Shown: positions 1 through 9,041 of the stretch, piece after piece
Layout of the letters: each line of letters begins with the position of its first letter
Position numbering within the stretch: the stretch's first letter is position 1
DNA from: Halopseudomonas pachastrellae
GTDB taxonomy: Bacteria > Pseudomonadota > Gammaproteobacteria > Pseudomonadales > Pseudomonadaceae
Direction: 5' to 3'
DNA: 64,000 nt
Assembly (NCBI RefSeq): GCF_900114765.1
Contig: NZ_FOUD01000019.1
Coordinates: 40,155 to 104,154, forward strand
The notes under the pieces: generated by a model
The model's database searches: none
Told to the model about the DNA's origin: nothing
Seen by the model: the letters and a program-made list of their open reading frames with translations, nothing else
Made by a program: the position numbers and the translations under genes

Positions 1-161
1 AATTCAATGGCCGTCAGGCAGACGCCGTTGACCGCGATGCTGTCGCCCAGTTTAACGTCGCCCAGATCCAGTTTGCCGGTGCGCACGTAAAGACGCACGT
101 CACCGCCCTGGGGCTGCATGCTCTGAATCTGGCCAACCGCTTCGATAATACCGGTAAACAT
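1..161 (-). CDS. ribE: Riboflavin synthase alpha chain, N-terminal part (gene runs off the window edge)
   Basis: This is the cytoplasmic enzyme that dismutates two 6,7-dimethyl-8-ribityllumazine molecules to riboflavin, the last step of riboflavin synthesis. Translation from the ATG at 161 begins MFTGIIEAVGQIQ, the near-invariant N-terminus of this family, and the GDSIAVNGVCLT motif follows at residues 40-51. Only about 53 codons are present; the rest lies beyond position 1. The start is 27 nt after the nhaD stop on the same strand, so it is probably in the nrdR-ribD-nhaD-ribE transcript. Identity is firm for the part seen. Confidence 0.93.
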   Translation of the reverse strand, partial: MFTGIIEAVGQIQSMQPQGGDVRLYVRTGKLDLGDVKLGDSIAVNGVCLTAIE

Positions 162-188
162 GAATTGCCTCGTTTTTGCCGTTGCCGG

Positions 189-1445
189 TCAGGAGACCAG
201 CAGACCCAGACCATAAACAGCGACAAAGCCGAAGGCAAAGGCCATCAGCAACAGTCCAAAGCTGCGCAGGTAGGTCATGAATGTCAGGCCGGGCATCTTG
301 CTCATGGCAACGATACCGGCAGCGGAGCCAATTATAAGCAGGGAACCACCCACACCAACAGCGTAGGTCAGCCCCATCCACTCGGCGATGGTCATCTGCA
401 GGTCGGCCTTGAGCAGGGCGGCGGTCAGCGGCACGTTGTCGATCAGCGCCGAGAGCATGCCCATCAGGAAGTTGGCGGCCATCGGCGGCATCAGGTCGTA
501 CAGCGACGTCAGGCTCTGCAGGGTGCCGATATACTGCAACATGCCAACCAGCAGCAACACGCCCAGGAAGAACAGCAGCGTCTCAAACTCGATCACCCGG
601 ATGTATTCCAGAATCGGGTCGTTATCGATGTCTTCGTTGAAAAAGCGCGCAATCAGGAACATCAACGCCAGGCCGGTCAGGAAGGTCAGCACCGGCGGAA
701 TGGCAAAGAACAGGCTGAGCAGAATGGTCGCCAGAATAGTGACCAGAAACAGCCCGCCGATGACCTGATCGACGCCGCGCAGCTCGTGCAGCTCATTGCG
801 CTCGATGACAACCTCGTCGCCCATGCCGATCGACAGCAGCGCCGCCAGCAGCAGCACGGCCAACAGCGCCGGCAAGCTCAGCAGCAGCAGGTTGGTGATC
901 TCGACCTTGTCGGCCATAAAGATCATCAGCGTGGTCACGTCGCCGGTAATCATCGCCACACCGCCGGAGTTGACCGCAAACACCACCAACGTGGCGAAGC
1001 GCAGCATCTTGCGAAGCTCAAGGTTAAGGCTGAGTACCAGCGCCACCGACACCAGAGTGGCGGTGATGTTGTCGGCAATCGAGGAGAACACAAAGCAGAA
1101 GCCGCCGGTCAAGAACAGCAGTTTGCGCTCGGTGATGCGCCCGGGAAGGATGCGGTAGATGACGTTTTCGATCAGGCCCTTTTTGTTCAGGTAAGCCACA
1201 AACGTCATGGTGGCCAGCAGAAACAGCCAGAGGCTGGCGATATCGGTGATGTTTTCGTTCAGCGCCCTTTGCACTTCGCCGCGAACGGCGTCGCTCGGCG
1301 CGGCAATAAACAGCACCAGCCAGGACAGCGCGCCGAACAGCAGCACCACCTTGGCCTTGTTTACATGAATGACTTCTTCAAGCACCACGCCCAAAAAGGC
1401 GATCACTGCCATCGCCAGGAGCAGTATCTGTACGCTGCTTTGCAT
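189..1445 (-). CDS. nhaD: Na+/H+ antiporter, NhaD family
   Basis: This is a 418-residue inner-membrane protein with about a dozen hydrophobic segments. It matches the NhaD family of sodium/proton antiporters, which expel Na+ at alkaline pH and are common in marine and halophilic bacteria. Diagnostic stretches are FSSIADNITATL (about residues 119-130), VNSGGVAMITGDVTTLM (159-175) and LIDNVPLTAALLKADL (329-344), the paired Asp-Asn helices typical of this ion-transporter superfamily. It lies 12 nt after ribD and 27 nt before ribE on the same strand, so it appears embedded in a riboflavin operon. Substrate assignment is by family only. Confidence 0.9.
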   Translation of the reverse strand: MQSSVQILLLAMAVIAFLGVVLEEVIHVNKAKVVLLFGALSWLVLFIAAPSDAVRGEVQRALNENITDIASLWLFLLATMTFVAYLNKKGLIENVIYRILPGRITERKLLFLTGGFCFVFSSIADNITATLVSVALVLSLNLELRKMLRFATLVVFAVNSGGVAMITGDVTTLMIFMADKVEITNLLLLSLPALLAVLLLAALLSIGMGDEVVIERNELHELRGVDQVIGGLFLVTILATILLSLFFAIPPVLTFLTGLALMFLIARFFNEDIDNDPILEYIRVIEFETLLFFLGVLLLVGMLQYIGTLQSLTSLYDLMPPMAANFLMGMLSALIDNVPLTAALLKADLQMTIAEWMGLTYAVGVGGSLLIIGSAAGIVAMSKMPGLTFMTYLRSFGLLLMAFAFGFVAVYGLGLLVS

Positions 1446-1457
1446 TTGCTAACACTC

Positions 1458-2591
1458 TCAGGAAGGAAAAATCGGGCGTGCAGTGATGCGCCAGTCCTGG
1501 CCTATGGCTCGCATATCAGTAACGGCGACGTCCATCGCCTCGCTCATGCTCTCGAAGGGGAGCTGCATCAGGGGCCGCGCCTGGCTTCCAAGCAGGCGCG
1601 GTGCCATATACACAATCAGTTCATCGACCAGGCCGGCACGCCAGAAGGCGCCCGACAGCCCGGCGCCGGCTTCCACCAGCACCTCGTTGCAGCCGCGCTC
1701 GGCGAGGATCTGCAACACGGCCTGCAGATCGACCTTGCCGTCTGCACCGGGGACCGCCAGCAGTTCGCTGCCAGCGGCCAGATAATCATCGGCGGCCTGC
1801 TCGGCGCTGGTGCTGATCACCAGCGAGGGGCCTGCCTCACGGAAAAAACGCTGTTCCAGCGGTACCCGGCGCAAGCTGTCGACCAGCACGCGCAGGGGCT
1901 GCCTTTCGGCGGCGGCCGCCGCTTCTTCGCTCGGCAGCCCAAGTTCGTTGGCACGCACGGTCAGCGCCGAGTCATCCAGCAGCACGCTGTCGGCACCGCT
2001 GACCACTGCGCCGCTGCGCGCCCGCAGGCGCTGCACGTCGGCACGGGCAGCTGGGCCGGTAATCCACTTGCTTTCACCGCTGGCCATGGCAGTGCGCCCG
2101 TCCAAGCTCATGGCCAGCTTGACGCGTACCCAGGGCAGGCCCTGTTGCATGCGCTTGATAAAACCCGGGTTGAGCGCGCGCGCTTGCTCTTCGAGCAGCC
2201 CGCACTCAACCGCAATACCGGCCTCGCGCAACCGCTGCAGGCCGTTGCCGGCCACTTGGGGGTTGGGGTCCTGCATGGCCGCGACCATGCGCGACACACC
2301 GGCCTTGATCAGCGCATCGGCGCAGGGCGGGGTCTTGCCAAAGTGGCTGCAGGGCTCAAGGGTGACATAGGCGGTGGCGCCACGGGCACGCTCGCCGGCC
2401 TGTGCCAGGGCGTTTACCTCTGCGTGGCCTTCACCGGCCCGCACGTGCCAGCCCTCGCCGACCACTTCGCCATCGGCGACCAGCACACAACCCACGCGCG
2501 GATTGGGTTCAGTGGTGTACAGGCCACGCTCGGCCAGCATCAGCGCCCGGCTCATCCAGCTGCGGTCGGCAGCGCTCCACTCAGGCATCAC
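1458..2591 (-). CDS. ribD: Bifunctional riboflavin biosynthesis protein (deaminase plus reductase)
   Basis: This 377-residue enzyme deaminates the pyrimidine product of GTP cyclohydrolase II and then reduces its ribose side chain. The N-terminal cytidine-deaminase-like domain (about 10-145) has the zinc and catalytic motifs GHAEVNA and [11 protein letters not shown]. The C-terminal reductase domain starts near [14 protein letters not shown] (about 155-168) and contains [18 protein letters not shown]. The start overlaps the end of nrdR by about 11 nt (8 nt if the second Met is used), indicating translational coupling. Length is normal for the family. Confidence 0.95.
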   Translation of the reverse strand: MMPEWSAADRSWMSRALMLAERGLYTTEPNPRVGCVLVADGEVVGEGWHVRAGEGHAEVNALAQAGERARGATAYVTLEPCSHFGKTPPCADALIKAGVSRMVAAMQDPNPQVAGNGLQRLREAGIAVECGLLEEQARALNPGFIKRMQQGLPWVRVKLAMSLDGRTAMASGESKWITGPAARADVQRLRARSGAVVSGADSVLLDDSALTVRANELGLPSEEAAAAAERQPLRVLVDSLRRVPLEQRFFREAGPSLVISTSAEQAADDYLAAGSELLAVPGADGKVDLQAVLQILAERGCNEVLVEAGAGLSGAFWRAGLVDELIVYMAPRLLGSQARPLMQLPFESMSEAMDVAVTDMRAIGQDWRITARPIFPS

Positions 2592-3054
2592 TGTCGTCCT
2601 GCTCGCGGCGCGACAGGCGCTCGATCTCTTCGCGGAACTGATTCAGGTCCTGGAAGCGGCGATACACGGAGGCAAAACGGATGTAGGCGACTTCATCAAG
2701 CTGCTTGAGCTCACGCATGACCATCTCGCCGACGGTCATGGCCTTGACCTCACGCTCGCCCGTGGCCCGCAGGCGGTGCTTGATATGGCCGATGGCGGCT
2801 TCGATCTGCTCAACGCTGACCGGGCGCTTTTCCAGCGCGCGCTGAAAGCCGGCCCGCAGCTTGTCTTCATCGAAGGGCTGGCGACGGCCGTCCTGCTTGA
2901 TCACCCGGGGCAGCACCAGCTCGGCCGTTTCAAAGGTGGTGAAGCGTTCCTGGCAGGCCAGGCATTCGCGGCGCCGACGCACCTGATCACCTTCGGCTAC
3001 CAGGCGCGAGTCGATCACCTTGGTGTCATGGGCACCACAGAACGGACAATGCAT
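2581..3054 (-). CDS. nrdR: Transcriptional repressor NrdR
   Basis: NrdR is a 157-residue zinc-ribbon plus ATP-cone repressor of ribonucleotide reductase genes that senses ATP/dATP. The zinc ribbon is visible as MHCPFC at the N-terminus and ECLAC about 25 residues later, followed by RFTTFET. The ATP-cone covers roughly residues 47-137, and RFASVYRRF is typical of its end. It is the first gene of the minus-strand rib operon, and nrdR-ribD adjacency is common in proteobacteria. An intrinsic terminator at 3075-3109 separates it from the upstream CoA-ligase gene, so it must have its own promoter in the short gap; none is obvious. Confidence 0.96.
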   Translation of the reverse strand: MHCPFCGAHDTKVIDSRLVAEGDQVRRRRECLACQERFTTFETAELVLPRVIKQDGRRQPFDEDKLRAGFQRALEKRPVSVEQIEAAIGHIKHRLRATGEREVKAMTVGEMVMRELKQLDEVAYIRFASVYRRFQDLNQFREEIERLSRREQDDSDA

Positions 3055-3074
3055 GCAGGATTTCCCGAGCGGAT

Positions 3075-3109
3075 AAAAAACGGCCTACATAGTACTCCTT
3101 TGTAGGCCG
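3075..3109 (-). terminator. Intrinsic terminator of the nitronate monooxygenase/CoA-ligase operon
   Basis: A perfect 9-bp inverted repeat (CGGCCTACA at 3081-3089 and TGTAGGCCG at 3101-3109) with an 11-nt loop is followed on the minus strand by six T residues (3080-3075). It lies 58 nt after the stop of the acyl-CoA synthetase gene and just before nrdR. Confidence 0.85.
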
Positions 3110-3167
3110 GGGATAAAATGTATCAGTTTGTTACCCGCGCCACCGTTGGATGGCGACGCGGGCAGCG

Positions 3168-4649
3168 TCAGGCGGAGGCCTGCAACCAGCTGTCACGCAG
3201 CCGCCGCTTGGCCACCTTGCCGTTGTCATCGCGCGGCAGGCTGTCGACCACTTCAACCCGCTTGGGCACCTTGTAGCCGGCCATCTGCTCGCGGATAAAC
3301 GCCTGCACCTGCTCGGCTGACACCTTGCCTCCAGGACTGGCTACCACGGCCATCAACGACTCGCCGTACTCGGCGTCCGGCACCCCGAACACCGCGCAGT
3401 CGGTTACGCCCTGCAGGGTGATGAGTACATGCTCGATCTCCGCCGGGTAGATGTTCACGCCGCCGGAAATAACCATGTCCGATTGGCGGTCACAGACATA
3501 CAGGTAGCCGTCGGCGTCCAGATAGCCGATGTCACCCACCGTGGCCAGATCATCCAGCCCGGCTTTGCTGCGCGCAGCGTCGTTATTCAGGTAGGTGAAG
3601 TCCGGCACCATGGGCTGACGCACATAGATCACGCCCGGCTCGCCCACGCCGCACTCGCGACCGTCTTCGCTGACAACACGAATACGCGTATCGGCAATCG
3701 GCCGACCCACGCTCCCCGGCTTGCGGCGTGCGGACTGCGGGTCCTGCAGGGTGACCATGCCGGTCTCGCTTGAGGCGTAGGTTTCAAAGATCACATCCCC
3801 CCACCAGTCGAGCATCGCCTGTTTGACTTCCGGGGCGCAGGGCGCGCCGGTGGAGGCAACAAAGCGCACCGACGAGATATCGTACTTGGCCCTAACCTCT
3901 TCCGGGAGACGCAGCAAACGCACGTACATGATCGGCACCAGGTAGACCACCTCGATGCGATGCTCGGCGATCAGCGCCAGCGTCTGCTCGGCATCAAAGC
4001 GCGGCATCAGCACCAGCATCTCGGCCTGCTGAATCGCCTGCTGGGTGAACGAGGTTGGCGCGCTGTGGTACAGCGGCGCGGTCACCATGGCCCGAACACC
4101 GGGTGTAATACCCCAGGCGATGCGGCACAGCTCGCGCATGCCCTCTGCCATCTGCGCACGCAGCTCCGGCGGCGGCGCCAGACGCACAACGCCCTTGGGC
4201 CGCCCGGTGGTACCCGAGGTGTAGGCCATATGAGCGCGCGGCGTGCGTTCGGGGCCGTCATAGGGCGCTTGCTGCGCCAGCCAGCGCTCGTAGTCACGGG
4301 CGTCATCAGCGCCAGCATCGACTACCAGCACCTCAACCCCTGCCGGCACCGCGTCACCCAGGGTGGCCAACAGATCGCCCTCGACGATCAACACCTTGGC
4401 CGACGAGTCGTTCAGCAGGTACGCGACCTCATCGGCCTTGAAGTGCCAGTTAATCGGGCAGTAAAAGCAGCCGGCGATCTGGCAGCTCTGAATGGCATCG
4501 ATAAACGCCGGGCCGTTGCGCAGCATCACTGCGATCACATCGCCATCTTCAACGCCAAAACGCGCCAGGCCACCGGCCAGCCGCAGCGCGCGGTCGGCCA
4601 CCTCATCACCGCTGCGGCGCAGGTCGCCGCAGATGAGTTCAGCAGTCAT
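3168..4649 (-). CDS. Acyl-CoA synthetase (AMP-forming), ANL superfamily
   Basis: This 493-residue adenylate-forming enzyme is expected to activate a carboxylic acid to its acyl-CoA through an acyl-AMP intermediate. It shows the P-loop motif YTSGTTGRPKGV (about 143-154), YASSETGM (about 292-299), the GDIGYLDADGYLYVCDR region with the hinge Asp, and the C-terminal PRDDNGKVAKR with the catalytic Lys. The N-terminus is a little shorter than long-chain FadD enzymes, as in medium- or aromatic-acid ligases. Its start shares one base with the stop of the upstream nitronate monooxygenase gene (TGATG). The substrate cannot be named from sequence. Confidence 0.88.
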   Translation of the reverse strand: MTAELICGDLRRSGDEVADRALRLAGGLARFGVEDGDVIAVMLRNGPAFIDAIQSCQIAGCFYCPINWHFKADEVAYLLNDSSAKVLIVEGDLLATLGDAVPAGVEVLVVDAGADDARDYERWLAQQAPYDGPERTPRAHMAYTSGTTGRPKGVVRLAPPPELRAQMAEGMRELCRIAWGITPGVRAMVTAPLYHSAPTSFTQQAIQQAEMLVLMPRFDAEQTLALIAEHRIEVVYLVPIMYVRLLRLPEEVRAKYDISSVRFVASTGAPCAPEVKQAMLDWWGDVIFETYASSETGMVTLQDPQSARRKPGSVGRPIADTRIRVVSEDGRECGVGEPGVIYVRQPMVPDFTYLNNDAARSKAGLDDLATVGDIGYLDADGYLYVCDRQSDMVISGGVNIYPAEIEHVLITLQGVTDCAVFGVPDAEYGESLMAVVASPGGKVSAEQVQAFIREQMAGYKVPKRVEVVDSLPRDDNGKVAKRRLRDSWLQASA

Positions 4650-5635
4650 CAGCGTGCTCCAAAGGGCTGGGTGATGCGCGCCATGCGCTCCTGCGCTTCA
4701 TGGTATTCGCGCTCCAGCTGGGCCACGGCCTCAGCGGCAGAGGTCACCTTGCCAATGCTGCCAACGCCCTGCCCTGCGCCCCAGATGTCGCGCCAGGCCT
4801 TGCTCTTGCTGCTGCCGCCGGAGCCGAACTTCATGCTGCTCTTGTCACCCTCGGGCAGATCGTTCGGGTCCATGCCGGCGTTGACGATGCTGGGCTTGAG
4901 GTAGTTGCCGTGCACCCCGGTAAACAGGTTGCTGTAAACGATATCGTCGGCAGTGGTGTCGACCAGCATCTGCTTGTAGGCCGGGTCGGCGTTGGCTTCG
5001 TGGGTGGCGATAAAGCGCGTGCCCATATAGGCCAGGTCGGCGCCCATGGCCTGCGCGGCGAGAATCTGCTCGCCCTTGGCAATGGAGCCAGACAGGATGA
5101 TCGGGCCGTCATAAAAGGCGCGGATTTCCGATACCAGCGCGAAGGGGCTGAGCTGACCGGCGTGACCACCAGCGCCAGCACAGACCAGAATCAAGCCATC
5201 AACGCCGGCCTCGATGGCCTTTTTGGCGTGTTTGACGTTGATCACGTCGTGGAACACCAGACCGCCGTAGCTGTGGATCGGGCCAACCACTTCATTGGGC
5301 GCACGCAGGCTGGTGATGACGATCGGCACCTTATACTTCACGCACAGTTCAACGTCATGTTGCAGGCGGTCATTGCTGCCGTGCACGATCTGGTTGACCG
5401 CAAAGGGCGCCACCTTGGCCTCGGGGTTGGCCGCCTGGTAGTCGGCCAGCTCGGTGGTGATGCGCTGCAGCCATTCGTCCAGCACCTCGGCCGGGCGGGC
5501 ATTGAGCGCCGGAAAGGAACCGACGACCCCGGCCTTGCATTGGGCAATGACCAGATCCGGGTTGGAGATGATAAACAGCGGGGAACAGATGACCGGCAGG
5601 CTCAGATTGCCTTGCAGAACGGCGGGCAGACTCAT
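4649..5635 (-). CDS. Nitronate monooxygenase family flavoprotein
   Basis: This 328-residue FMN-binding TIM-barrel protein of the NMO/2-nitropropane dioxygenase family would oxidise nitronates or a related substrate. Visible features are the N-terminal LPVICSPLFIISNPDLV, the GAGGHAGQ loop with its conserved His (about residues 175-182), and ILSGSIAKGEQILAAQAMGADLAYMGTRF, the phosphate-binding end of the barrel. The start at 5635 (MSLPAVLQGN) is preferred over an upstream in-frame codon because AGGAG lies just upstream of it. It is translationally coupled to an acyl-CoA synthetase and divergent from a LysR gene. Some homologues act in lipid catabolism, so the substrate stays open. Confidence 0.85.
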   Translation of the reverse strand: MSLPAVLQGNLSLPVICSPLFIISNPDLVIAQCKAGVVGSFPALNARPAEVLDEWLQRITTELADYQAANPEAKVAPFAVNQIVHGSNDRLQHDVELCVKYKVPIVITSLRAPNEVVGPIHSYGGLVFHDVINVKHAKKAIEAGVDGLILVCAGAGGHAGQLSPFALVSEIRAFYDGPIILSGSIAKGEQILAAQAMGADLAYMGTRFIATHEANADPAYKQMLVDTTADDIVYSNLFTGVHGNYLKPSIVNAGMDPNDLPEGDKSSMKFGSGGSSKSKAWRDIWGAGQGVGSIGKVTSAAEAVAQLEREYHEAQERMARITQPFGAR

Positions 5636-5739
5636 GCGTGCGCTCCTTGGTGTTGTGATTGTTCCCGGACTATAAAAGCCGGCACGCTGCTCTACAATGT
5701 CCGCACTCAAGCCCAAACTGTTTACTGATAGGCAACAAT

Positions 5740-6678
5740 ATGGACATCAAGACCCTGCAGTACTTCAGCGCCATCGTCGAGGCCGGCAGCATGAGTGGTG
5801 CGGCGCGGCGCCTGGGTACATCACGCTCCCACGTCAGTCGGCGGCTGAAGGCACTGGAGCAGGACCTTGAGGTTCAGCTGCTACGGCGCACCACTCGCCG
5901 CATCGAGCCAACCCAGATCGGCTGGGCCATGTACGAACACGCCGCGCGCATCAGTCAGGAGCTGAGCGCGCTGCAATCCACCGTCGACAACCTGGGCCGC
6001 AACCTGCGTGGCCACTTGCGCCTGAGCGTGCCCTCGGCCCTTGGCCAGCAGGTACTGGGGCCGCTGCTGCTGGAGTTTGCCGAGGCCTACCCGGACGTCA
6101 GCCTGCAACTGACCTTCAGCAACCGCATCTTTGACCTGGTGGCCGAAGAGATCGACCTGGCTATCCGCGTCACCAATACCCCGCCCGACACGCTAGTCGC
6201 GCGCGACCTGGGGCCCATCGATTGGGTGCTGTGCGCCAGCCCTGGCTACCTGCAGCGGGTCGGCGCGCCGCAGCAGCCGGAAGACCTGCTGCGCTGCGCC
6301 ATGGTCAGCGTCAAAGTAAGCGACCAGCGCCTGCCGCTGGAGTTGTCGGACGGTAAACACAAGCAGGTGCTGACCCTGCGCCCGCGCCTGCAGACCGAAG
6401 ACATGCTGTTTCTGCGCCGCGCGGCCGAGCAGGGTCTGGGCTGCGCCCTGCTGCCCTACTACGCCGTACGTGAAGAGCTGGACAGCGGCAAGCTGCAGGC
6501 CGTGCTGCCGCAGTACCGCGCCCGGGTGGATGCCTGGGGCGACCACCTGTACCTGCTGACCGCACCCAACCTCTACCCCACGCTGGCGACCCGCGCGCTG
6601 ATCGAGTTTCTGCGTAGCCGCCTGGCAGACATTCCGCTGACGCCCAGGCAGCCGCTTGCCGCTACAATGCACTCCTGA
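5740..6678 (+). CDS. LysR-type transcriptional regulator
   Basis: This is a 312-residue LysR regulator. The N-terminal winged helix-turn-helix is clear (MDIKTLQYFSAIVEAGSM, then SGAARRLGTSRSHVSRRLKALE), and the periplasmic-binding-protein-like effector domain spans about 90-295. The ATG at 5740 gives the conserved LysR start; a 27-codon upstream in-frame extension is rejected because it is not LysR-like. It is divergent from the nitronate monooxygenase/CoA-ligase operon with a 104-bp gap, so it is the likely regulator of that operon. I could not single out a T-N11-A operator in the gap. The methyltransferase gene follows 14 nt downstream. Confidence 0.92.
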   Translation: MDIKTLQYFSAIVEAGSMSGAARRLGTSRSHVSRRLKALEQDLEVQLLRRTTRRIEPTQIGWAMYEHAARISQELSALQSTVDNLGRNLRGHLRLSVPSALGQQVLGPLLLEFAEAYPDVSLQLTFSNRIFDLVAEEIDLAIRVTNTPPDTLVARDLGPIDWVLCASPGYLQRVGAPQQPEDLLRCAMVSVKVSDQRLPLELSDGKHKQVLTLRPRLQTEDMLFLRRAAEQGLGCALLPYYAVREELDSGKLQAVLPQYRARVDAWGDHLYLLTAPNLYPTLATRALIEFLRSRLADIPLTPRQPLAATMHS

Positions 6679-6692
6679 CTAGGAGCCTTGCC

Positions 6693-7364
6693 ATGACGCA
6701 GCAGACACTCACCGACGCCCTCCATCAGGTCCTGCCCGATGCCGAGTTGACGCCCACCCGGGTGCCCGGCCTGCCCGAGCTGGAACTCTGGCTGCTGGAC
6801 CCGGCCAACCTGGACCGCGCCTTTGCCGCCGACGAAACCCGGCGCCTGCTGGAACACCCTCCCTACTGGGGCTTCTGCTGGGGCAGCGGGCTGGCCCTGG
6901 CCCGCTGGGTGCTGGATAACCCTGCCGAGGTGCGCGGCAAGCGTGTGCTGGACTTTGGCGCAGGCTCTGGCGTGGTTGCCCTGGCCTGCCGCATGGCCGG
7001 CGCCAGCGAGGTCATCGCCTGCGATCTGGACGCCCCGGCCCTGCAGGCCTGCGCGCTGAATGCGCGGCTCAACGACATGCGCATTACCCTGTCGGACGAC
7101 TACTTTGCCGTCAGCGGCGAGATTGACCTGCTGATCGCCGCCGACGTGCTCTACGATGTCGACAATCGCCCGCTGCTGGATCACTTTGCCGGCCGCGCCA
7201 GCCAGGTGCTGATCGCCGATTCACGGGTGCGCGATCTGGTGCACCCACGCTATCAGCGCAGCGCCATCCTACCGGGGCAGACCTGGCCGGACCTGGGTGA
7301 GCCACTGGAGTTTCGCGACGTCAGCCTCTACAGGCTTGACCCCGGCGCCAGCGCCCCCATATAA
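6693..7364 (+). CDS. Class I SAM-dependent methyltransferase (protein-lysine methyltransferase-like)
   Basis: This 223-residue Rossmann-fold methyltransferase has motif I RVLDFGAGSGVVALA (about 84-98), motif II ending in the acidic residue of ACDLD, and the post-motif segment LLIAADVLYDVDNRPLL. The YWGFCWGSGLALARW stretch ahead of motif I resembles the METTL20/PrmA-like group that methylates lysines of proteins such as ETF-beta. An AGGAG ribosome-binding site overlaps the LysR stop region, so it may be read from the LysR transcript. The exact target protein is an inference and could differ. Confidence 0.8.
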   Translation: MTQQTLTDALHQVLPDAELTPTRVPGLPELELWLLDPANLDRAFAADETRRLLEHPPYWGFCWGSGLALARWVLDNPAEVRGKRVLDFGAGSGVVALACRMAGASEVIACDLDAPALQACALNARLNDMRITLSDDYFAVSGEIDLLIAADVLYDVDNRPLLDHFAGRASQVLIADSRVRDLVHPRYQRSAILPGQTWPDLGEPLEFRDVSLYRLDPGASAPI

Positions 7365-7397
7365 AACAGTCCCCCACACACGCTGCGGAATCGCCTT

Positions 7398-8279
7398 ATG
7401 TCCTCGCCTTACCTGTTTGACGCCACCACCGATACCTTCGACCGCTATGTGCTCGAGAACTCCTTCCACAAGCCGGTGCTGGTGGACTTCTGGGCCGACT
7501 GGTGCGCGCCCTGCAAGGCATTGTTCCCGGTGCTGGAAAAGATCGTCGACAGCTACCAGGGCGAACTGCTGCTGGCCAAGGTCAACTGCGATACCGAGGT
7601 GGGCCTGACCGAACGCTTTGGCATTCGCAGCCTGCCCACCGTGGTGCTGTTCAAAGACGGCCAGCCGGTGGAAGGTTTTGCCGGCGTGCAACCGGAAACC
7701 GCCATCCGCGAGCTGCTGGCCCCGCACGTTGCCGAACCGCAGCCCGAGGAAGAAGCCGAGCCGGAAGCGGATCTGGCGAGCCAGGCCCAGACCCTGATCG
7801 ACGCCGGCCAGCCACAGGAGGCGATCGCCCTGTTGCAACCAGCGCTGCAGGCTGAGACCGACGACGCCCTGCTCCTGCTGCTGGCCCGCGCCCTGCTGGC
7901 CGACGGCCAACTCGATGACGCCGACAAGGTCATCAATGCCGTACAGCAGAAAGACAGCCACAAGCAGACGCTGAACGCACTCAAGGCGCAGCTCAGCTTT
8001 GCCCGTCAGACCACCGACTTTGCGCCGCGTGACAACCTGCAGGCCCGCCTGGACGCCGATGCAAACGACAGCGAAGCCCGCTATCAACTGGCCCTGCTGG
8101 ACCTGACCGCCGGCGCCAGCGAGCCGGCACTGGCCGCCCTGCTGGACCTGCTGCAACGCGACCGCAGCTGGGGTGACGGCGCCGCGCAGAAAACCCTGCT
8201 GCAGGTTTTTGACGTGTTGGGCGGCGACCACCCGCTCACCGTGCAGTACCGCCGCAAGCTGTACCAGGCACTCTACTGA
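7398..8279 (+). CDS. ybbN: Thioredoxin-domain co-chaperone, CnoX/YbbN family
   Basis: This 293-residue cytoplasmic protein has an N-terminal thioredoxin fold (about 5-112) and a C-terminal TPR-like helical region (about 125-290). The active site WCAPCK (Cys36 and Cys39) is a complete CXXC, and the cis-Pro loop is RSLPTV. The family protects unfolded or oxidised proteins and hands them to GroEL or DnaK. An acidic linker rich in Glu and Pro joins the two halves. It stands 33 nt after the methyltransferase gene. E. coli YbbN lacks the first Cys, so this copy should retain redox activity. Confidence 0.92.
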   Translation: MSSPYLFDATTDTFDRYVLENSFHKPVLVDFWADWCAPCKALFPVLEKIVDSYQGELLLAKVNCDTEVGLTERFGIRSLPTVVLFKDGQPVEGFAGVQPETAIRELLAPHVAEPQPEEEAEPEADLASQAQTLIDAGQPQEAIALLQPALQAETDDALLLLLARALLADGQLDDADKVINAVQQKDSHKQTLNALKAQLSFARQTTDFAPRDNLQARLDADANDSEARYQLALLDLTAGASEPALAALLDLLQRDRSWGDGAAQKTLLQVFDVLGGDHPLTVQYRRKLYQALY

Positions 8280-8298
8280 TCAGTACTTCCTTGATGTA

Positions 8299-8316
8299 GC
8301 GCCCCGCACGGGGCGC
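8299..8316. other. GC-rich hairpin after ybbN
   Basis: The sequence GCGCCCC-GCAC-GGGGCGC forms a perfect 7-bp stem 19 nt after the ybbN stop. No T-tract follows on either strand, so it is at best a weak or Rho-assisted terminator separating ybbN from the zinc operon. Confidence 0.45.
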
Positions 8317-8332
8317 CCGAGTGAATACAGGG

Positions 8333-8360
8333 TTGCCATAACAGCAAAATGAAATAAGAT
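8333..8360 (+). promoter_or_regulatory. Candidate sigma-70 promoter of the zinc operon
   Basis: The -35 is TTGCCA at 8333-8338 and the -10 is TAAGAT at 8355-8360, with a 16-nt spacer. It ends 31 nt before the zrgA-like start codon, and the Zur-like box at 8347-8367 covers its -10, as expected for repression. Confidence 0.5.
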
Positions 8361-8367
8361 AACATTT
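8347..8367 (+). promoter_or_regulatory. Zur-type operator
   Basis: The 21-bp site begins AAATG at 8347 and ends ATAACATTT at 8367. Against the remembered gammaproteobacterial Zur consensus (AAATGTTATA-N-TATAACATTT) it matches 17 of 20 defined positions. A second, overlapping 9-bp inverted repeat, GAAATAAGA/TCTTATTTC, spans 8351-8376. It sits just upstream of a His-rich periplasmic zinc-associated gene. Zinc repression through Zur is therefore well supported by sequence but is untested here. Confidence 0.75.
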
Positions 8368-8391
8368 TCTTATTTCAGCCGGAGTCTTGTC

Positions 8392-9033
<642 letters not shown>

Positions 9034-9041
9034 ATCAAGCG

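Noticed and set aside
165..2708. 847-codon open frame on the plus strand
   Set aside because: It lies antisense to nhaD and ribD, has low-complexity Gln/His/Arg-rich translation and matches no family; it is a codon-bias shadow.
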